Positions 26,904-35,664 of a stretch of 64,000 nt of DNA are shown here, in pieces. The DNA comes from an uncultured Clostridium sp. (lineage in GTDB: Bacteria; Bacillota; Clostridia; Oscillospirales; Acutalibacteraceae): NCBI GenBank assembly GCA_902471875.1, contig CABRLN010000007.1:1-64000 (forward strand), in the 5' to 3' direction. Below the pieces are notes generated by a model that was not told the origin of the DNA, did not search any database, and worked only from the letters and a program-made list of their open reading frames with translations. Each line of letters begins with the position of its first letter. Positions within the stretch are counted from its first letter, which is position 1. The position numbers and the translations under genes were made by a program.

Positions 26904-29012
26904 TTATTTTTTCTTTTTTTCTTTACCATCTTTTGCAACAACTGCAATTAGTACAATAATTACTACCAGCACAGCAGCCAGCAAGAAGGCTACTGTCAAC
27001 AAATTACCGCTGTTATCTAAAGTTTGAATAAAGTCATTAACCGGATTACCACTTTGCTTGACTGGCATTGTTGCATGCTCTTTAGTTGCTATTTCGGTTG
27101 TTTTTTCAACAGGTCTTGAAGTACCTGCAAACAATAACCCGTCTCCCTTTTTGAATGCAAGGTTAGTTGTGTCCATTGTACCGTCATCATTGATTTTTGG
27201 AACATCAACAGGTAAAGCACCATAAGGTGTTTTGTAGCCGAAAGCAACCTCAACAGCAGCTATAATATTAGGTCCATAGGTATAGGTTGTCGGCTGTGAA
27301 CCATCAATATCTTCATAGCTCATACCATTACAACCGTATGCCACAAGCAAAGCTTGGGCATTTACATAGTTAGCAGTGTCATAAGGCTTACCTACACTTA
27401 CTATTGCACATTTAATATTATTTTCCTTTGCATAGTCCATTATTGCCGTAGGTGCATATGTGCTTAAACTTTCTTGATTGATATCCTCACTGCTGTTCAT
27501 TTCAGAAAGTGCAATAACATAATCAGCGTCACTAATTGCACTTAAAATACTGTCAACATCGCTGCCCTCGTTATAATAATAGGTTTCGTAATTAACATTT
27601 GGAATAGACTTTTTAGAAATCATTTTGCTCATTGCGTATTCCAACCCTGGGGTTTCATTTCCATATGCTGCAACAAGCACTACTTTTTGACCCTCTTTCG
27701 GCTTAAAAGGCAGGGTGTTGCTTTCATTTTTTAAAACAGTAATTGCTTTTGTTGAAATTGTATCTTCAATTTCGTGATTTTCAGCACTGCCTACAATTTT
27801 CACAGCATTTTCTACAGCAGGAGCGGTATAGTTAAGCACTCCTCTTTTCTCTTTTAGTTCAAGTATTCTCTTAACAGCCGCATTAATAGTTTCTTCTTTA
27901 ATATCCCCATTAACTACTGCTGACTTAATATTTCCTATAAGTGAGGCAAGCTCTGTTCCGCTGCTTTCATCTGTAAGTGAAACAGGCATTAACAGTATAT
28001 CAACCCCAGCATTAATTGCAAGAATGCAAGCCTGTGTAACACCAAAATTATCTGCTATAGCACCCATATTCATAGCGTCGGTAGTTACTACACCCTTAAA
28101 GCCAAGCTCATTTCTAAGAATATCAGTCACAAAGGTTTTTGAAAGCGTTGCAGGCAGAGTTACCTCACTGCCGTCACTTTCAGAAACTACAGTTTCCTTT
28201 TCAATTTTAGGGAATTGAATATGTGCTGTCATAATCATATCAACACCATTTTCAACTGCCTGCTTAAACGGTATAAGCTCACAATTTTCAAGCTCTTTAA
28301 GTGTTTTATCAACGCTTGGTAAAGAGGTGTGTGTATCAGTTGAAGTATCACCATGACCCGGAAAGTGCTTTGCCGCCGCTGATACATTTTTTTCTTGAAT
28401 GCCATTAATAACCTGTACACCTAAGTTAGCAACAATATTAGGGTCAGACGAAAAGGACCTTACGCCTATAATTGGGTTAATAGGGTTGCTGTTAACATCA
28501 AGAGAAGGTGCAAAGTCAACATTAATGCCAAGTGCAGAAAGCTCACTACCTAAAATTCCGCCTACAGTTTTTGCGTCACTTGCACTGTTTATTGCACCCA
28601 GCGCCATATTACCGGGCAAGGATGAACCTTTGTTAAGTCTTACAACCTCGCCACCCTCTTGGTCAGTACTTATAAACAGGGGAATTTTATTTTTAGATTT
28701 TAGTGCGGCATTTTGAAATGCTGTAGTTAAATTTACTGTTTGCTCTGTATCTGTAAAATTTTCAGCAAACAAAATCACTCCACCTACAGAATTTTTAGAA
28801 ATTATATCAGTTACCTCATCTTCCATAATTGTGAAATCTTCTTCATTCCACTGTCTTACTGAAACAGTTATCATTTGTCCTATTTTTTCTTCCATAGACA
28901 TTTTTGAAATAAGTGCGTCCACGTCGCTTGCTGCCCCTGCCACAGGCATACCAACTGAAACACATATTACACAAAGAACAGCACTTAATATTGCTTTAAA
29001 ACCTGTTTTCAT
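26904..29012 (-). CDS. GH3 beta-N-acetylhexosaminidase (NagZ-like), membrane-anchored
   Basis: The 702-residue product has an N-terminal signal peptide (about 1-28, cut near AGA-AS) and a C-terminal hydrophobic helix followed by KDGKEKKKK, so it is exported and tethered. The GH3 catalytic domain has FISTDQEGGEVVRL, the NagZ-type loop KHFPGHGDTSTDTH (residues 215-228, with the His/Asp general acid pair) and nucleophile Asp312 in TTDAMNMGAI. A second alpha/beta domain (about 410-620) follows. Likely role: removal of GlcNAc from muropeptides or other wall glycans outside the membrane, as with Bacillus NagZ. Monocistronic. Confidence 0.93.
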   Translation of the reverse strand: MKTGFKAILSAVLCVICVSVGMPVAGAASDVDALISKMSMEEKIGQMITVSVRQWNEEDFTIMEDEVTDIISKNSVGGVILFAENFTDTEQTVNLTTAFQNAALKSKNKIPLFISTDQEGGEVVRLNKGSSLPGNMALGAINSASDAKTVGGILGSELSALGINVDFAPSLDVNSNPINPIIGVRSFSSDPNIVANLGVQVINGIQEKNVSAAAKHFPGHGDTSTDTHTSLPSVDKTLKELENCELIPFKQAVENGVDMIMTAHIQFPKIEKETVVSESDGSEVTLPATLSKTFVTDILRNELGFKGVVTTDAMNMGAIADNFGVTQACILAINAGVDILLMPVSLTDESSGTELASLIGNIKSAVVNGDIKEETINAAVKRILELKEKRGVLNYTAPAVENAVKIVGSAENHEIEDTISTKAITVLKNESNTLPFKPKEGQKVVLVAAYGNETPGLEYAMSKMISKKSIPNVNYETYYYNEGSDVDSILSAISDADYVIALSEMNSSEDINQESLSTYAPTAIMDYAKENNIKCAIVSVGKPYDTANYVNAQALLVAYGCNGMSYEDIDGSQPTTYTYGPNIIAAVEVAFGYKTPYGALPVDVPKINDDGTMDTTNLAFKKGDGLLFAGTSRPVEKTTEIATKEHATMPVKQSGNPVNDFIQTLDNSGNLLTVAFLLAAVLVVIIVLIAVVAKDGKEKKKK

Positions 29013-29042
29013 ATTATTTATCCTTTCTTAAAATATACAAAG

Positions 29043-29072
29043 AAGGTTGTCCGACAAAAGTCGCACAACCTT
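29043..29072 (-). terminator. Hairpin after pnp
   Basis: AAGGTTGT/ACAACCTT plus an inner CGAC/GTCG pair, closed by AAAA, fourteen bases past the pnp stop. The T-tail on the minus strand is weak (TTCTTTGT). Confidence 0.65.
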
Positions 29073-29085
29073 ACCATATGGATTA

Positions 29086-31248
29086 TTATCTTCTGCCGTT
29101 GTTTCTGTTGTTTCTTGGGCGGGATGGCTGAACATTGTTTTCAGGTGTTAAGCCCTCAACCTCAATAAGAGCTTCTCTTCTTGAAAGGTTAAGTCTGCCC
29201 TTGTCATCAATTTCAAGCACCTTTACAATAATTACATCGCCAACGTTTACTACGTCTTCAACCTTTTCTGTACGCTTTACATCAAGCTGAGAAATATGAC
29301 ACAAACCCTCTTTACCCGGTGCAATTTCAACAAAAGCACCAAAGTCCATCAGTCTTGTAACCTTGCCCTTATAAATAGAACCCGGCTCAGGGTCTCTTGC
29401 TATTGTTTCAACAATAGTTAAAGCACGCTTACAATTTTCAAGGTCTATACCGCTAATAAATACGTTGCCTTCTTCACTAATGTCTATTTTAACCTCGCAC
29501 TCTGCCTGAATTTCTTTAATAACCTTACCGCTCTTACCAATAACCTCGCTTATTTTATCAACAGAAATTGCTGTTGTAAGCATTTTAGGTGCATACTTAG
29601 ACAACTCCGCTCTTGGTTCAGGAATAGCCTTAAGCATAATTTCATCTAGAATATAATTTCTTGCCTTATGAGTTTTTGCAAGTGCCTCTTTAACCATTTC
29701 AGGTGTTAAACCGGAAATTTTAAGGTCCATTTGAATAGCTGTAATGCCGTCATGAGTACCTGCTACCTTAAAGTCCATATCTCCAAAGAAGTCCTCAAGC
29801 CCCTGAATATCAACCATTGTCATCCAACGGTCACCCTCTGTAATCAAACCGCAAGAGATACCTGCTACAGGCTCTTTAATAGGAACACCAGCGTCCATTA
29901 GTGCAAGTGTAGAACCGCAAATTGAGCCCTGTGATGTTGAACCGTTAGACGAAACAACCTCTGAAACAAGTCTTAGTGCATAAGGGAACTCCTCAACAGG
30001 AGGAATTACAGGTACAAGTGCTCTTTCAGCTAACGCACCGTGACCTATTTCTCTTCTGCCCGGACCTCTGCTTGGTCTTGTTTCGCCAACCGAATATGAT
30101 GGGAAGTTATAGTGATGAATATATCTTTTTGTTTCTTCATCGTCAATACCGTCTAAAATCTGTTGGTCACTTACAGGACCTAATGTTGCAATAGTTAATA
30201 CCTGTGTCTGACCTCTTGTAAACAAGCCCGAACCATGAACTCTTGGTAAAATACCAACCTCAGAAGCAAGTGGACGAATATCATTCATACCTCTGCCGTC
30301 AACTCTTTTTTGCTCGTCAAGCAGCCAACGACGAACAATTGTCTTTTGAGATTTATACATACATTCGTCAATCTTTTCTTCCTGCTCAGGGTAAACCTCG
30401 TCGAACTTTGCGTGTACAGCTTCATATATAGGAACAAGTCTTGCATCTCTTACAGTTTTGTCGTCTGTATCAAGAGCAACCTTTAAGTCCTCCTCAACAA
30501 ATTCAAAAATGCTTTTAAACATTTCGTGGTCAGGCTCATTGCTTGGGTATGAAAACTTTTCTTTACCAATTTCCTTTTGAATACCCTTAATAAACTCTAT
30601 AATTTCCTGGTTAGCCTTGTGACCCGCCATAATGCCTTCGTACATATCTTCATCAGAAACTCTGTCCGCACCGGCTTCAATCATTGCAATTCTGCTGTCT
30701 GTAGAAGCTACTGTAACAGCCATTCTTGACTTAGCTCTTTCTTCTTTGTTAGGATTAATAACAAATTTACCATCAACCAAGCCTACAGAAACACCTGAAA
30801 TAGGACCATTCCAAGGAATATCTGAAATAGAAAGTGCAATAGATGTACCAACCATAGCAGTAATTTCAGGCGAGCAGTCAGGGTCAACAGACATTACTGT
30901 ACATACTACCGAAACATCGTTTCTCATATCCTTTGGAAATAGCGGACGAATTGGTCTGTCAATTACTCTTGAAACCAAAACAGCCTTATCTGAAGGTCTG
31001 CCTTCTCTTTTTAGATAAGAACCCGGAATTTTACCGACAGAATACATTTTTTCCTCAAAGTCAACTGAAAGAGGGAAAAAGTCAATGCCCTCTCTTGGCT
31101 TTGCAGCCCCTGTTACAGCTACGTTAACTACAGTTTCGCCATATCGAACTAAACAAGCACCATTTGCAAGCTGTGCAATTTTACCGGTTTCAACAACCAA
31201 AGGTCTTCCTGCAAACTCTGTTTCAAAAACTTTAAAATTATCAAACAT
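29086..31248 (-). CDS. pnp: Polyribonucleotide nucleotidyltransferase (PNPase)
   Basis: This phosphorolytic 3'-5' exoribonuclease, a trimer in the degradosome-like complex, degrades mRNA and structured RNA. The 720 residues comprise two RNase PH domains (about 1-220 and 310-545) with an alpha-helical linker, a KH domain (about 550-610, VIGKSGKVIKEIQ) and a C-terminal S1 domain (about 620-690, YKGKVTRLMDFGAFVEI). The SNGSTSQGSICGSTLALMDAGVPI catalytic segment is intact. AGGAG precedes the ATG. It lies downstream of rpsO, as in many bacteria, and its leader carries a long stem-loop (31276-31372). Confidence 0.98.
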   Translation of the reverse strand: MFDNFKVFETEFAGRPLVVETGKIAQLANGACLVRYGETVVNVAVTGAAKPREGIDFFPLSVDFEEKMYSVGKIPGSYLKREGRPSDKAVLVSRVIDRPIRPLFPKDMRNDVSVVCTVMSVDPDCSPEITAMVGTSIALSISDIPWNGPISGVSVGLVDGKFVINPNKEERAKSRMAVTVASTDSRIAMIEAGADRVSDEDMYEGIMAGHKANQEIIEFIKGIQKEIGKEKFSYPSNEPDHEMFKSIFEFVEEDLKVALDTDDKTVRDARLVPIYEAVHAKFDEVYPEQEEKIDECMYKSQKTIVRRWLLDEQKRVDGRGMNDIRPLASEVGILPRVHGSGLFTRGQTQVLTIATLGPVSDQQILDGIDDEETKRYIHHYNFPSYSVGETRPSRGPGRREIGHGALAERALVPVIPPVEEFPYALRLVSEVVSSNGSTSQGSICGSTLALMDAGVPIKEPVAGISCGLITEGDRWMTMVDIQGLEDFFGDMDFKVAGTHDGITAIQMDLKISGLTPEMVKEALAKTHKARNYILDEIMLKAIPEPRAELSKYAPKMLTTAISVDKISEVIGKSGKVIKEIQAECEVKIDISEEGNVFISGIDLENCKRALTIVETIARDPEPGSIYKGKVTRLMDFGAFVEIAPGKEGLCHISQLDVKRTEKVEDVVNVGDVIIVKVLEIDDKGRLNLSRREALIEVEGLTPENNVQPSRPRNNRNNGRR

Positions 31249-31275
31249 TTTCTTTTCTCCTATAAAAATTCAATT

Positions 31276-31372
31276 TTTACAGGATTATACCGCTTAGCAA
31301 TAAAACCGCCTTTTATACTTTTATAATAAATAAAAGGTCGTTTCACTGCTAACCAAGTAGAAATCCTGTAAA
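31276..31372 (-). promoter_or_regulatory. Long stem-loop in the pnp leader
   Basis: Three nested pairings share one axis. TTTACAGGATT (31276-31286) pairs with AATCCTGTAAA (31362-31372). TTAGCA (31294-31299) pairs with TGCTAA (31347-31352). GCCTTTTAT (31308-31316) pairs with ATAAAAGG (31330-31337). The structure begins 28 bases upstream of the pnp ATG. Its form resembles the RNase III-processed leader through which pnp controls itself in enterobacteria; that parallel is inference. Confidence 0.6.
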
Positions 31373-31470
31373 TATAGTATATATAATAAAAAAATTAATA
31401 AACTTTCAATAATTATTTTGTTAACACCAAGGCTTATTCGAACAAATCTGTCCTTTTTCGGCACTAGCAT

Positions 31471-31504
31471 AAGGGCAGACTGCCCTTTATTAAGCTGTCT
31501 GCCC
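31471..31504 (-). promoter_or_regulatory. Overlapping alternative hairpins after rpsO
   Basis: AAGGGCA/TGCCCTT (31471-31477 and 31481-31487) and GGGCAGAC/GTCTGCCC (31473-31480 and 31497-31504) use the same GGGCA segment, so only one can form at a time. They lie 12 bp past the rpsO stop. There is no T-run, so this is not a plain terminator. Confidence 0.5.
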
Positions 31505-31516
31505 CATAATAAGCAA

Positions 31517-31780
31517 TTATTTACGGATACCAAGTCTGGCAATAATAGAACGATATCTCTCAATGTCAACCTTAGTTAGGTAGTTAAGTAGGTTTCTTCT
31601 TTGACCTATCATCTTAAACAAACCTCTTCTTGAGTGATGGTCCTTCTTATGAACCTTTAAGTGCTCAGTTAGGTCGTTAATTCTCTTTGTTAAAAGAGCA
31701 ATTTGAACCTCAGGAGAACCTGTGTCGCCCTCATGAGTAGCGTATTCCTTAATGATTGCATCTTTCTCTGATTTTAGCAT
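31517..31780 (-). CDS. rpsO: 30S ribosomal protein S15
   Basis: This is a primary 16S rRNA-binding protein of the central domain of the small subunit. From the ATG at 31780 the product is 87 residues (MLKSEKDAIIKEYATHEGDTG...). AGAGGTG lies seven bases before this ATG, whereas the in-frame codon three positions earlier lacks a site. Conserved features are THEGDTGSPEVQIALLT, DHHSRRGLF and GQRRNLLNYL. It has its own strong promoter and about 108 nt of leader, and is followed by pnp. Confidence 0.98.
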   Translation of the reverse strand: MLKSEKDAIIKEYATHEGDTGSPEVQIALLTKRINDLTEHLKVHKKDHHSRRGLFKMIGQRRNLLNYLTKVDIERYRSIIARLGIRK

Positions 31781-31894
31781 TAATTTCACCTCTTTTTAAA
31801 TATTATGCCCATTGTATTCAGTCAATCACAGTTAAAGGAAGGTGATGTCCTGTTTCAGGCTTACTCCAAAAACCGTGGTTGAGGCACTTTTGAT

Positions 31895-31923
31895 ATTATA
31901 TCACACACAGAAAATAATGTCAA
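31895..31923 (-). promoter_or_regulatory. rpsO promoter, consensus
   Basis: On the minus strand TTGACA and TATAAT are separated by exactly 17 bases: a perfect housekeeping promoter. Transcription would start near 31888 and give a leader of about 108 nt. The leader contains CCTGAAACAGG and other short pairings and is a candidate for S15 self-regulation. Confidence 0.85.
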
Positions 31924-31951
31924 TTAAAATAGTTATTCACAAAACCAAAAA

Positions 31952-33106
31952 TTAATTCGATATTTTATCAAAATTAATTTCGTACTTTTGGTATATATTA
32001 ACTAAATCTTTATTAACATTTTCGATGGAATACTTTTTTGACATTTCTACAGCTTCATGACTCATTTTTTCAGCAAGACAAGGATTTTTATATATTTCTA
32101 AAATTTCTTCAGCCATTTGTTCTGAATTATTAAGCTCTGCCAAAAAACCGTTTACGCCATTTTCTACAAGGTCACTGTTTCCTCTTACATCGGTTGCAAC
32201 TATCGGCTTTCCTATAGCAAGTGCCTCTATAAGATTTACAGGCAACCCCTCTTGTCGGCTAACCGATACTGAAATATCACTTAAGGCTATAAGCTTATGT
32301 ATATCTCTTCTGTAGCCTAACATTTCTATATGTTGAGTTATTTCAAGGTCGTTAACGATTTTTTTATACTCTTCCAGTCTTGGTTGATAACCTGGCATAA
32401 GCACCTTGATGGTTGGTATTTTTTCTTTTAGCTTACTAACTGTTTCAAAAAGCATTTCATGGTTTTTTCTATGTGAGTAATCAGCCGGATAAATTAAAAT
32501 AAATTCATCTTCACCGTAACCGTACTCTTTGCGAAGCTGTTGCTTATCTTCAATAGTTGCCACTGAAAATTTACTAAGGTCAACACCTACACCATTAATT
32601 TTTACAATTTGGTCCTTAACCTTGAATTTCTTGTTTTTTGCCAGATTATAATCTTCGGTATTTATTGTAATAAGAGTGTTTGTGTAATGTGCCAGCAGCT
32701 TTTCTACAGGATAAAAAAACAGCCAATTAATAATTGAAGCACCCTTAAAAAAATGAAAGCCATGTGCAGTATATATAACAGCTGCTTTTGATTTTGCCCG
32801 TTTTGCTGCAACTCTTGCCGCTACCGCTCCCATTGGGGTATGGCAATGGATTAAATCGTAATTGCCTGATTTTATAATATCTTTCAGCTGTGAAATTGCT
32901 TTTAAATTCTGTAATTTAAACGGAGAACGCTGCAGCGGGATAAATTTAAACTGATTTATAGCTTCAAAGTCATATCCATCTTTGTCGGCAGAATTATCAA
33001 AACAGGATACATCAATAGTATGTCCATTTTCATGCAGCAAATTAATAAAATTTGTATGAAACTGTCCAATGTGACTTCTTACATTTGAAACATATAGTAT
33101 TCTCAT
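31952..33106 (-). CDS. Glycosyltransferase family 4 (EpsD-like)
   Basis: This 384-residue GT-B fold retaining glycosyltransferase has no membrane helix. The N-terminal acceptor domain begins MRILYVSNVRSHIGQF and includes IHCHTPMGAVAAR. The C-terminal nucleotide-sugar domain has EGLPVNLIEALAIGKPIVATD (E-x7-E motif, positions 290-310). It probably adds a hexose or HexNAc to a lipid-linked polysaccharide. It is cut off from the main polysaccharide cluster by a plus-strand tRNA gene and is the last minus-strand gene before the rpsO promoter. Confidence 0.9.
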   Translation of the reverse strand: MRILYVSNVRSHIGQFHTNFINLLHENGHTIDVSCFDNSADKDGYDFEAINQFKFIPLQRSPFKLQNLKAISQLKDIIKSGNYDLIHCHTPMGAVAARVAAKRAKSKAAVIYTAHGFHFFKGASIINWLFFYPVEKLLAHYTNTLITINTEDYNLAKNKKFKVKDQIVKINGVGVDLSKFSVATIEDKQQLRKEYGYGEDEFILIYPADYSHRKNHEMLFETVSKLKEKIPTIKVLMPGYQPRLEEYKKIVNDLEITQHIEMLGYRRDIHKLIALSDISVSVSRQEGLPVNLIEALAIGKPIVATDVRGNSDLVENGVNGFLAELNNSEQMAEEILEIYKNPCLAEKMSHEAVEMSKKYSIENVNKDLVNIYQKYEINFDKISN

Positions 33107-33153
33107 AATAATTTTCCTTTACAGTATAAAATATTAATAATAAAAATTAGGTA

Positions 33154-33182
33154 TTGACAATTATAAAATTAGTTGATATAAT
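33154..33182 (+). promoter_or_regulatory. tRNA promoter, consensus
   Basis: TTGACA (33154-33159), 17 bases, TATAAT (33177-33182). The perfect match ends 18 bases before the mature tRNA. Confidence 0.9.
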
Positions 33183-33200
33183 AATTTGGCAATAGCGAAT

Positions 33201-33277
33201 GGATCATTAGCTCAGTTGGTTAGAGCAACCGGCTCATAACCGGTAGGTCCCGGGTTCGAATCCCTGATGATCCACCA
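33201..33277 (+). tRNA. tRNA with CAT anticodon (Met, or Ile2)
   Basis: A full cloverleaf is readable, with encoded CCA. The acceptor stem is GGATCAT/ATGATCC, the D arm GCTC/GAGC, the anticodon stem ACCGG/CCGGT with loop CTCATAA, the T loop TTCGAAT, and the discriminator A. The T stem (CCGGG/CCCTG) has one C-U mismatch at 50-64. The anticodon CAT reads AUG as elongator methionine, or AUA if the C is modified to lysidine. It is not the initiator, which would have an unpaired first base pair and three G-C pairs in the anticodon stem. Confidence 0.93.
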
Positions 33278-33278
33278 T

Positions 33279-33315
33279 AAAAGGCATTTGTTTTTACAAA
33301 TGCCTTTTATTTTTT
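33279..33315 (+). terminator. tRNA terminator
   Basis: AAAAGGCATTTG/CAAATGCCTTTT, six-base loop, then ATTTTTT. It begins two bases past the CCA end. Confidence 0.92.
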
Positions 33316-33354
33316 ACAAAGTTACAATAATAAATATTTTGCATATGTTTATAA

Positions 33355-34470
33355 TTAACAACAGTTACTTTTTATATAATTGACTGTATTGATTTTTTCA
33401 AAATAAATTTTTTCTTCAATATATTTTTTGTCCACATTCTTTGTTAGCACACTTTCCATTTCATTGTAAGAGCTAACACCTCTTTCAGATAAATTAAATC
33501 TTTCTAAAAGATCCGTTAACTTTTCTTTGTTAGAATTTCTAATAAAAGTTGCAAATCTTTTACCATATTTAATAGAAAAAACCGTACCATGAAATGTGTC
33601 CGTTATTACATAGTCTGCATATTTAATATATTTTAGAACATCAAACGGCGATGCCGATTGAATACAAATATCAGAAATTTTTTGTTTAAATCCTAATGTA
33701 AGAATTTTTTTACCCTGGCGTTTTGCAAATTTTTTTATATAATCCGCCTCAACCTCACCTATTCTTCCTGAATAAGCATAAACTACTATATAATCTTTAA
33801 CATCTATGTCGCCATTAACTTCATTTTCAAAGTCATATATTAATACAGGGTCTAAGTTATATACACTTTTTTTATTTGTCAACATTTCAATAATTTTATA
33901 TGAATTTATATCTCTTACAGATATTGCATCAAAATTTTTAAGGTATTTTGCAAGTTCGTTGTCAATTTCATATTTATTTATTTTATCAATAGTAGTGTTC
34001 CCAAAAGACGCTGCATAAGAAATTAGCTTTTTTGCTCTATTATTTGCACCAAAAAGCTCTAAACTATAGCCCACAGTCTCACCGGGCTGTGTGCAATTAA
34101 ATACCTCGTCACTTCCTATAATTAGAATATCTAATTCAGGTCTTATATTTTTTTCAGAGTCAATTTTAAGAACAGGAAAGTTTTCTCTTACAAAATCTTC
34201 ATAATATTTTTTAAAAGATTTATTGCATTCTATTTCCTGCTTTCTTTTAATAAAATTTTTAGGATTTAATAATTTTAAAGCTCGAATAAATTTTCCGTCT
34301 TGTTTTTTTGCCTTACAATCACAGTTTGAAATTAAAGCTTTACCTATAGTATAATCAACAAATTCAACCTCTGCACCTGTAATATTTTTAACCGTTTCTT
34401 TAAGGGCATACGCTTGCAAAAATGAACCGTAATTAACAATTCTTTGCATCGACATAATTCCAATTTTCAT
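33355..34470 (-). CDS. Polysaccharide pyruvyl transferase family protein
   Basis: This 371-residue protein of the CsaB/WcaK-type family (PF04230) is expected to transfer pyruvate from phosphoenolpyruvate onto a sugar as a ketal, giving the polymer a negative charge. Visible family features are the N-terminal IGIMSMQRIVNYGSFLQAYALK, the central IIGSDEVFNCTQPG, and YVITDTFHGTVFSIKYGKRF near residue 290. It lies two bases downstream of the FrhB-like gene, so the two are translationally coupled. The stretch is very AT-rich. Confidence 0.9.
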   Translation of the reverse strand: MKIGIMSMQRIVNYGSFLQAYALKETVKNITGAEVEFVDYTIGKALISNCDCKAKKQDGKFIRALKLLNPKNFIKRKQEIECNKSFKKYYEDFVRENFPVLKIDSEKNIRPELDILIIGSDEVFNCTQPGETVGYSLELFGANNRAKKLISYAASFGNTTIDKINKYEIDNELAKYLKNFDAISVRDINSYKIIEMLTNKKSVYNLDPVLIYDFENEVNGDIDVKDYIVVYAYSGRIGEVEADYIKKFAKRQGKKILTLGFKQKISDICIQSASPFDVLKYIKYADYVITDTFHGTVFSIKYGKRFATFIRNSNKEKLTDLLERFNLSERGVSSYNEMESVLTKNVDKKYIEEKIYFEKINTVNYIKSNCC

Positions 34471-34472
34471 AA

Positions 34473-35660
34473 CTATTTCCTTCCCGTTAATACTTTTTTT
34501 ATTTTACTAAGACCTAATCGCACATCGTTTTTAAATAATTTTTTCTTTTCTTTCTTCATTTCATTGCCTAAACAAATATTAACGGCAAATTCAAAACCTT
34601 TTTCATTCGTAAGCTTCCAAAATTGTTCTTGCATTGTATGTTTATTTGTGGGGTGTTGAAGTTGTGCATTTCCTTTTATAGCCTCAATTACATCTCTTTG
34701 CTCATAAAATAGTTTATATTTACATTTTTCAAAAAAATTTTTTCCTTTTTCTGTATTTAATAAAACCAATGAGATTGACCCGGTATAAGGATGATTAAAA
34801 GGTTTTTGCTGCCCTAATCCCCAAAAATCACCAATAGTAATATCAGCAACTCTTTCAGGTCTGGCATAAGAACAAGAATAACAGCATTCACGATAGCTTA
34901 AACCATCTAAAAAAGCCGCTAAATAAGGGTCTGTACGACCACGCCTTTTATAAATTATATTAGAATCATCATCAAGTAATTTCATAACATATTGATTATC
35001 TTCTCTAAATATAACTTGTGTCGCTTTATTTTCTACATCAATATTGTTAATATATTGTTCTAATATAGTACTGCTTGGTGTTCCATGGCAGACAATATCA
35101 ACCGTAACAAGATTGTTATATGGCTTACCTAAAAATTGTTTTAGTGCCGCAACTTGACACGGCAGTGCAATAAACAAAACACATTCTTTTTTTAAAAGCA
35201 ACTCTTTAATTTTAGAAAAAACATCTTCCGTCATAGAATATACATACTTTGATTGCTTATATTTCTTTATTTTTTCTTTTTCTCTGCTTACTGTTAATAC
35301 AGGCAACAACTTTTTGTTAAACTCTGCACCACAAATATAATAACCATTGTCAACAGCAACTTGATAAAATACCGAAGCCGCACCACCCGATGTACTTGTT
35401 TTTCGGTCAGCTTCGTCTAAGCTCCACACAGCAAAAGCCTCTTTTGAGGCAACAAACTCAGTTTTATTTGTATTAATTGCATGACAGGACTGTACACATT
35501 TATTACAATTAATGCATTCCGAGAAATCATTTTTTAATACGTGATTTTCTATAAAAATACAGCCTTTGGAACAAGACTGTACACAAGCGCCGCATAATGT
35601 ACAGTTTGAATCAGTATGCAAAAAAGGAAGCATTTCTTTTAATGTGTCATTATACGCCAT
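34473..35660 (-). CDS. FrhB-like [4Fe-4S] protein (F420 hydrogenase beta-subunit family)
   Basis: This 395-residue protein has two ferredoxin clusters at the N terminus: CTLCGACVQSCSKGC (about 20-34) and CINCNKCVQSCHA (about 47-59). FrhB N- and C-terminal domains follow, with TSGGAASVFYQ, ALPCQVAAL, VCHGTPS, and a further cysteine group ECCYSCSYARPERVADITIGDFWGLG. In methanogens the family oxidises F420. In polysaccharide clusters of gut bacteria it recurs beside pyruvyl transferases, where its reaction is not established to my knowledge. Clostridia lack F420, so another flavin or nucleotide cofactor is likely. Confidence 0.88.
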   Translation of the reverse strand: MAYNDTLKEMLPFLHTDSNCTLCGACVQSCSKGCIFIENHVLKNDFSECINCNKCVQSCHAINTNKTEFVASKEAFAVWSLDEADRKTSTSGGAASVFYQVAVDNGYYICGAEFNKKLLPVLTVSREKEKIKKYKQSKYVYSMTEDVFSKIKELLLKKECVLFIALPCQVAALKQFLGKPYNNLVTVDIVCHGTPSSTILEQYINNIDVENKATQVIFREDNQYVMKLLDDDSNIIYKRRGRTDPYLAAFLDGLSYRECCYSCSYARPERVADITIGDFWGLGQQKPFNHPYTGSISLVLLNTEKGKNFFEKCKYKLFYEQRDVIEAIKGNAQLQHPTNKHTMQEQFWKLTNEKGFEFAVNICLGNEMKKEKKKLFKNDVRLGLSKIKKVLTGRK

Positions 35661-35664
35661 TTTC

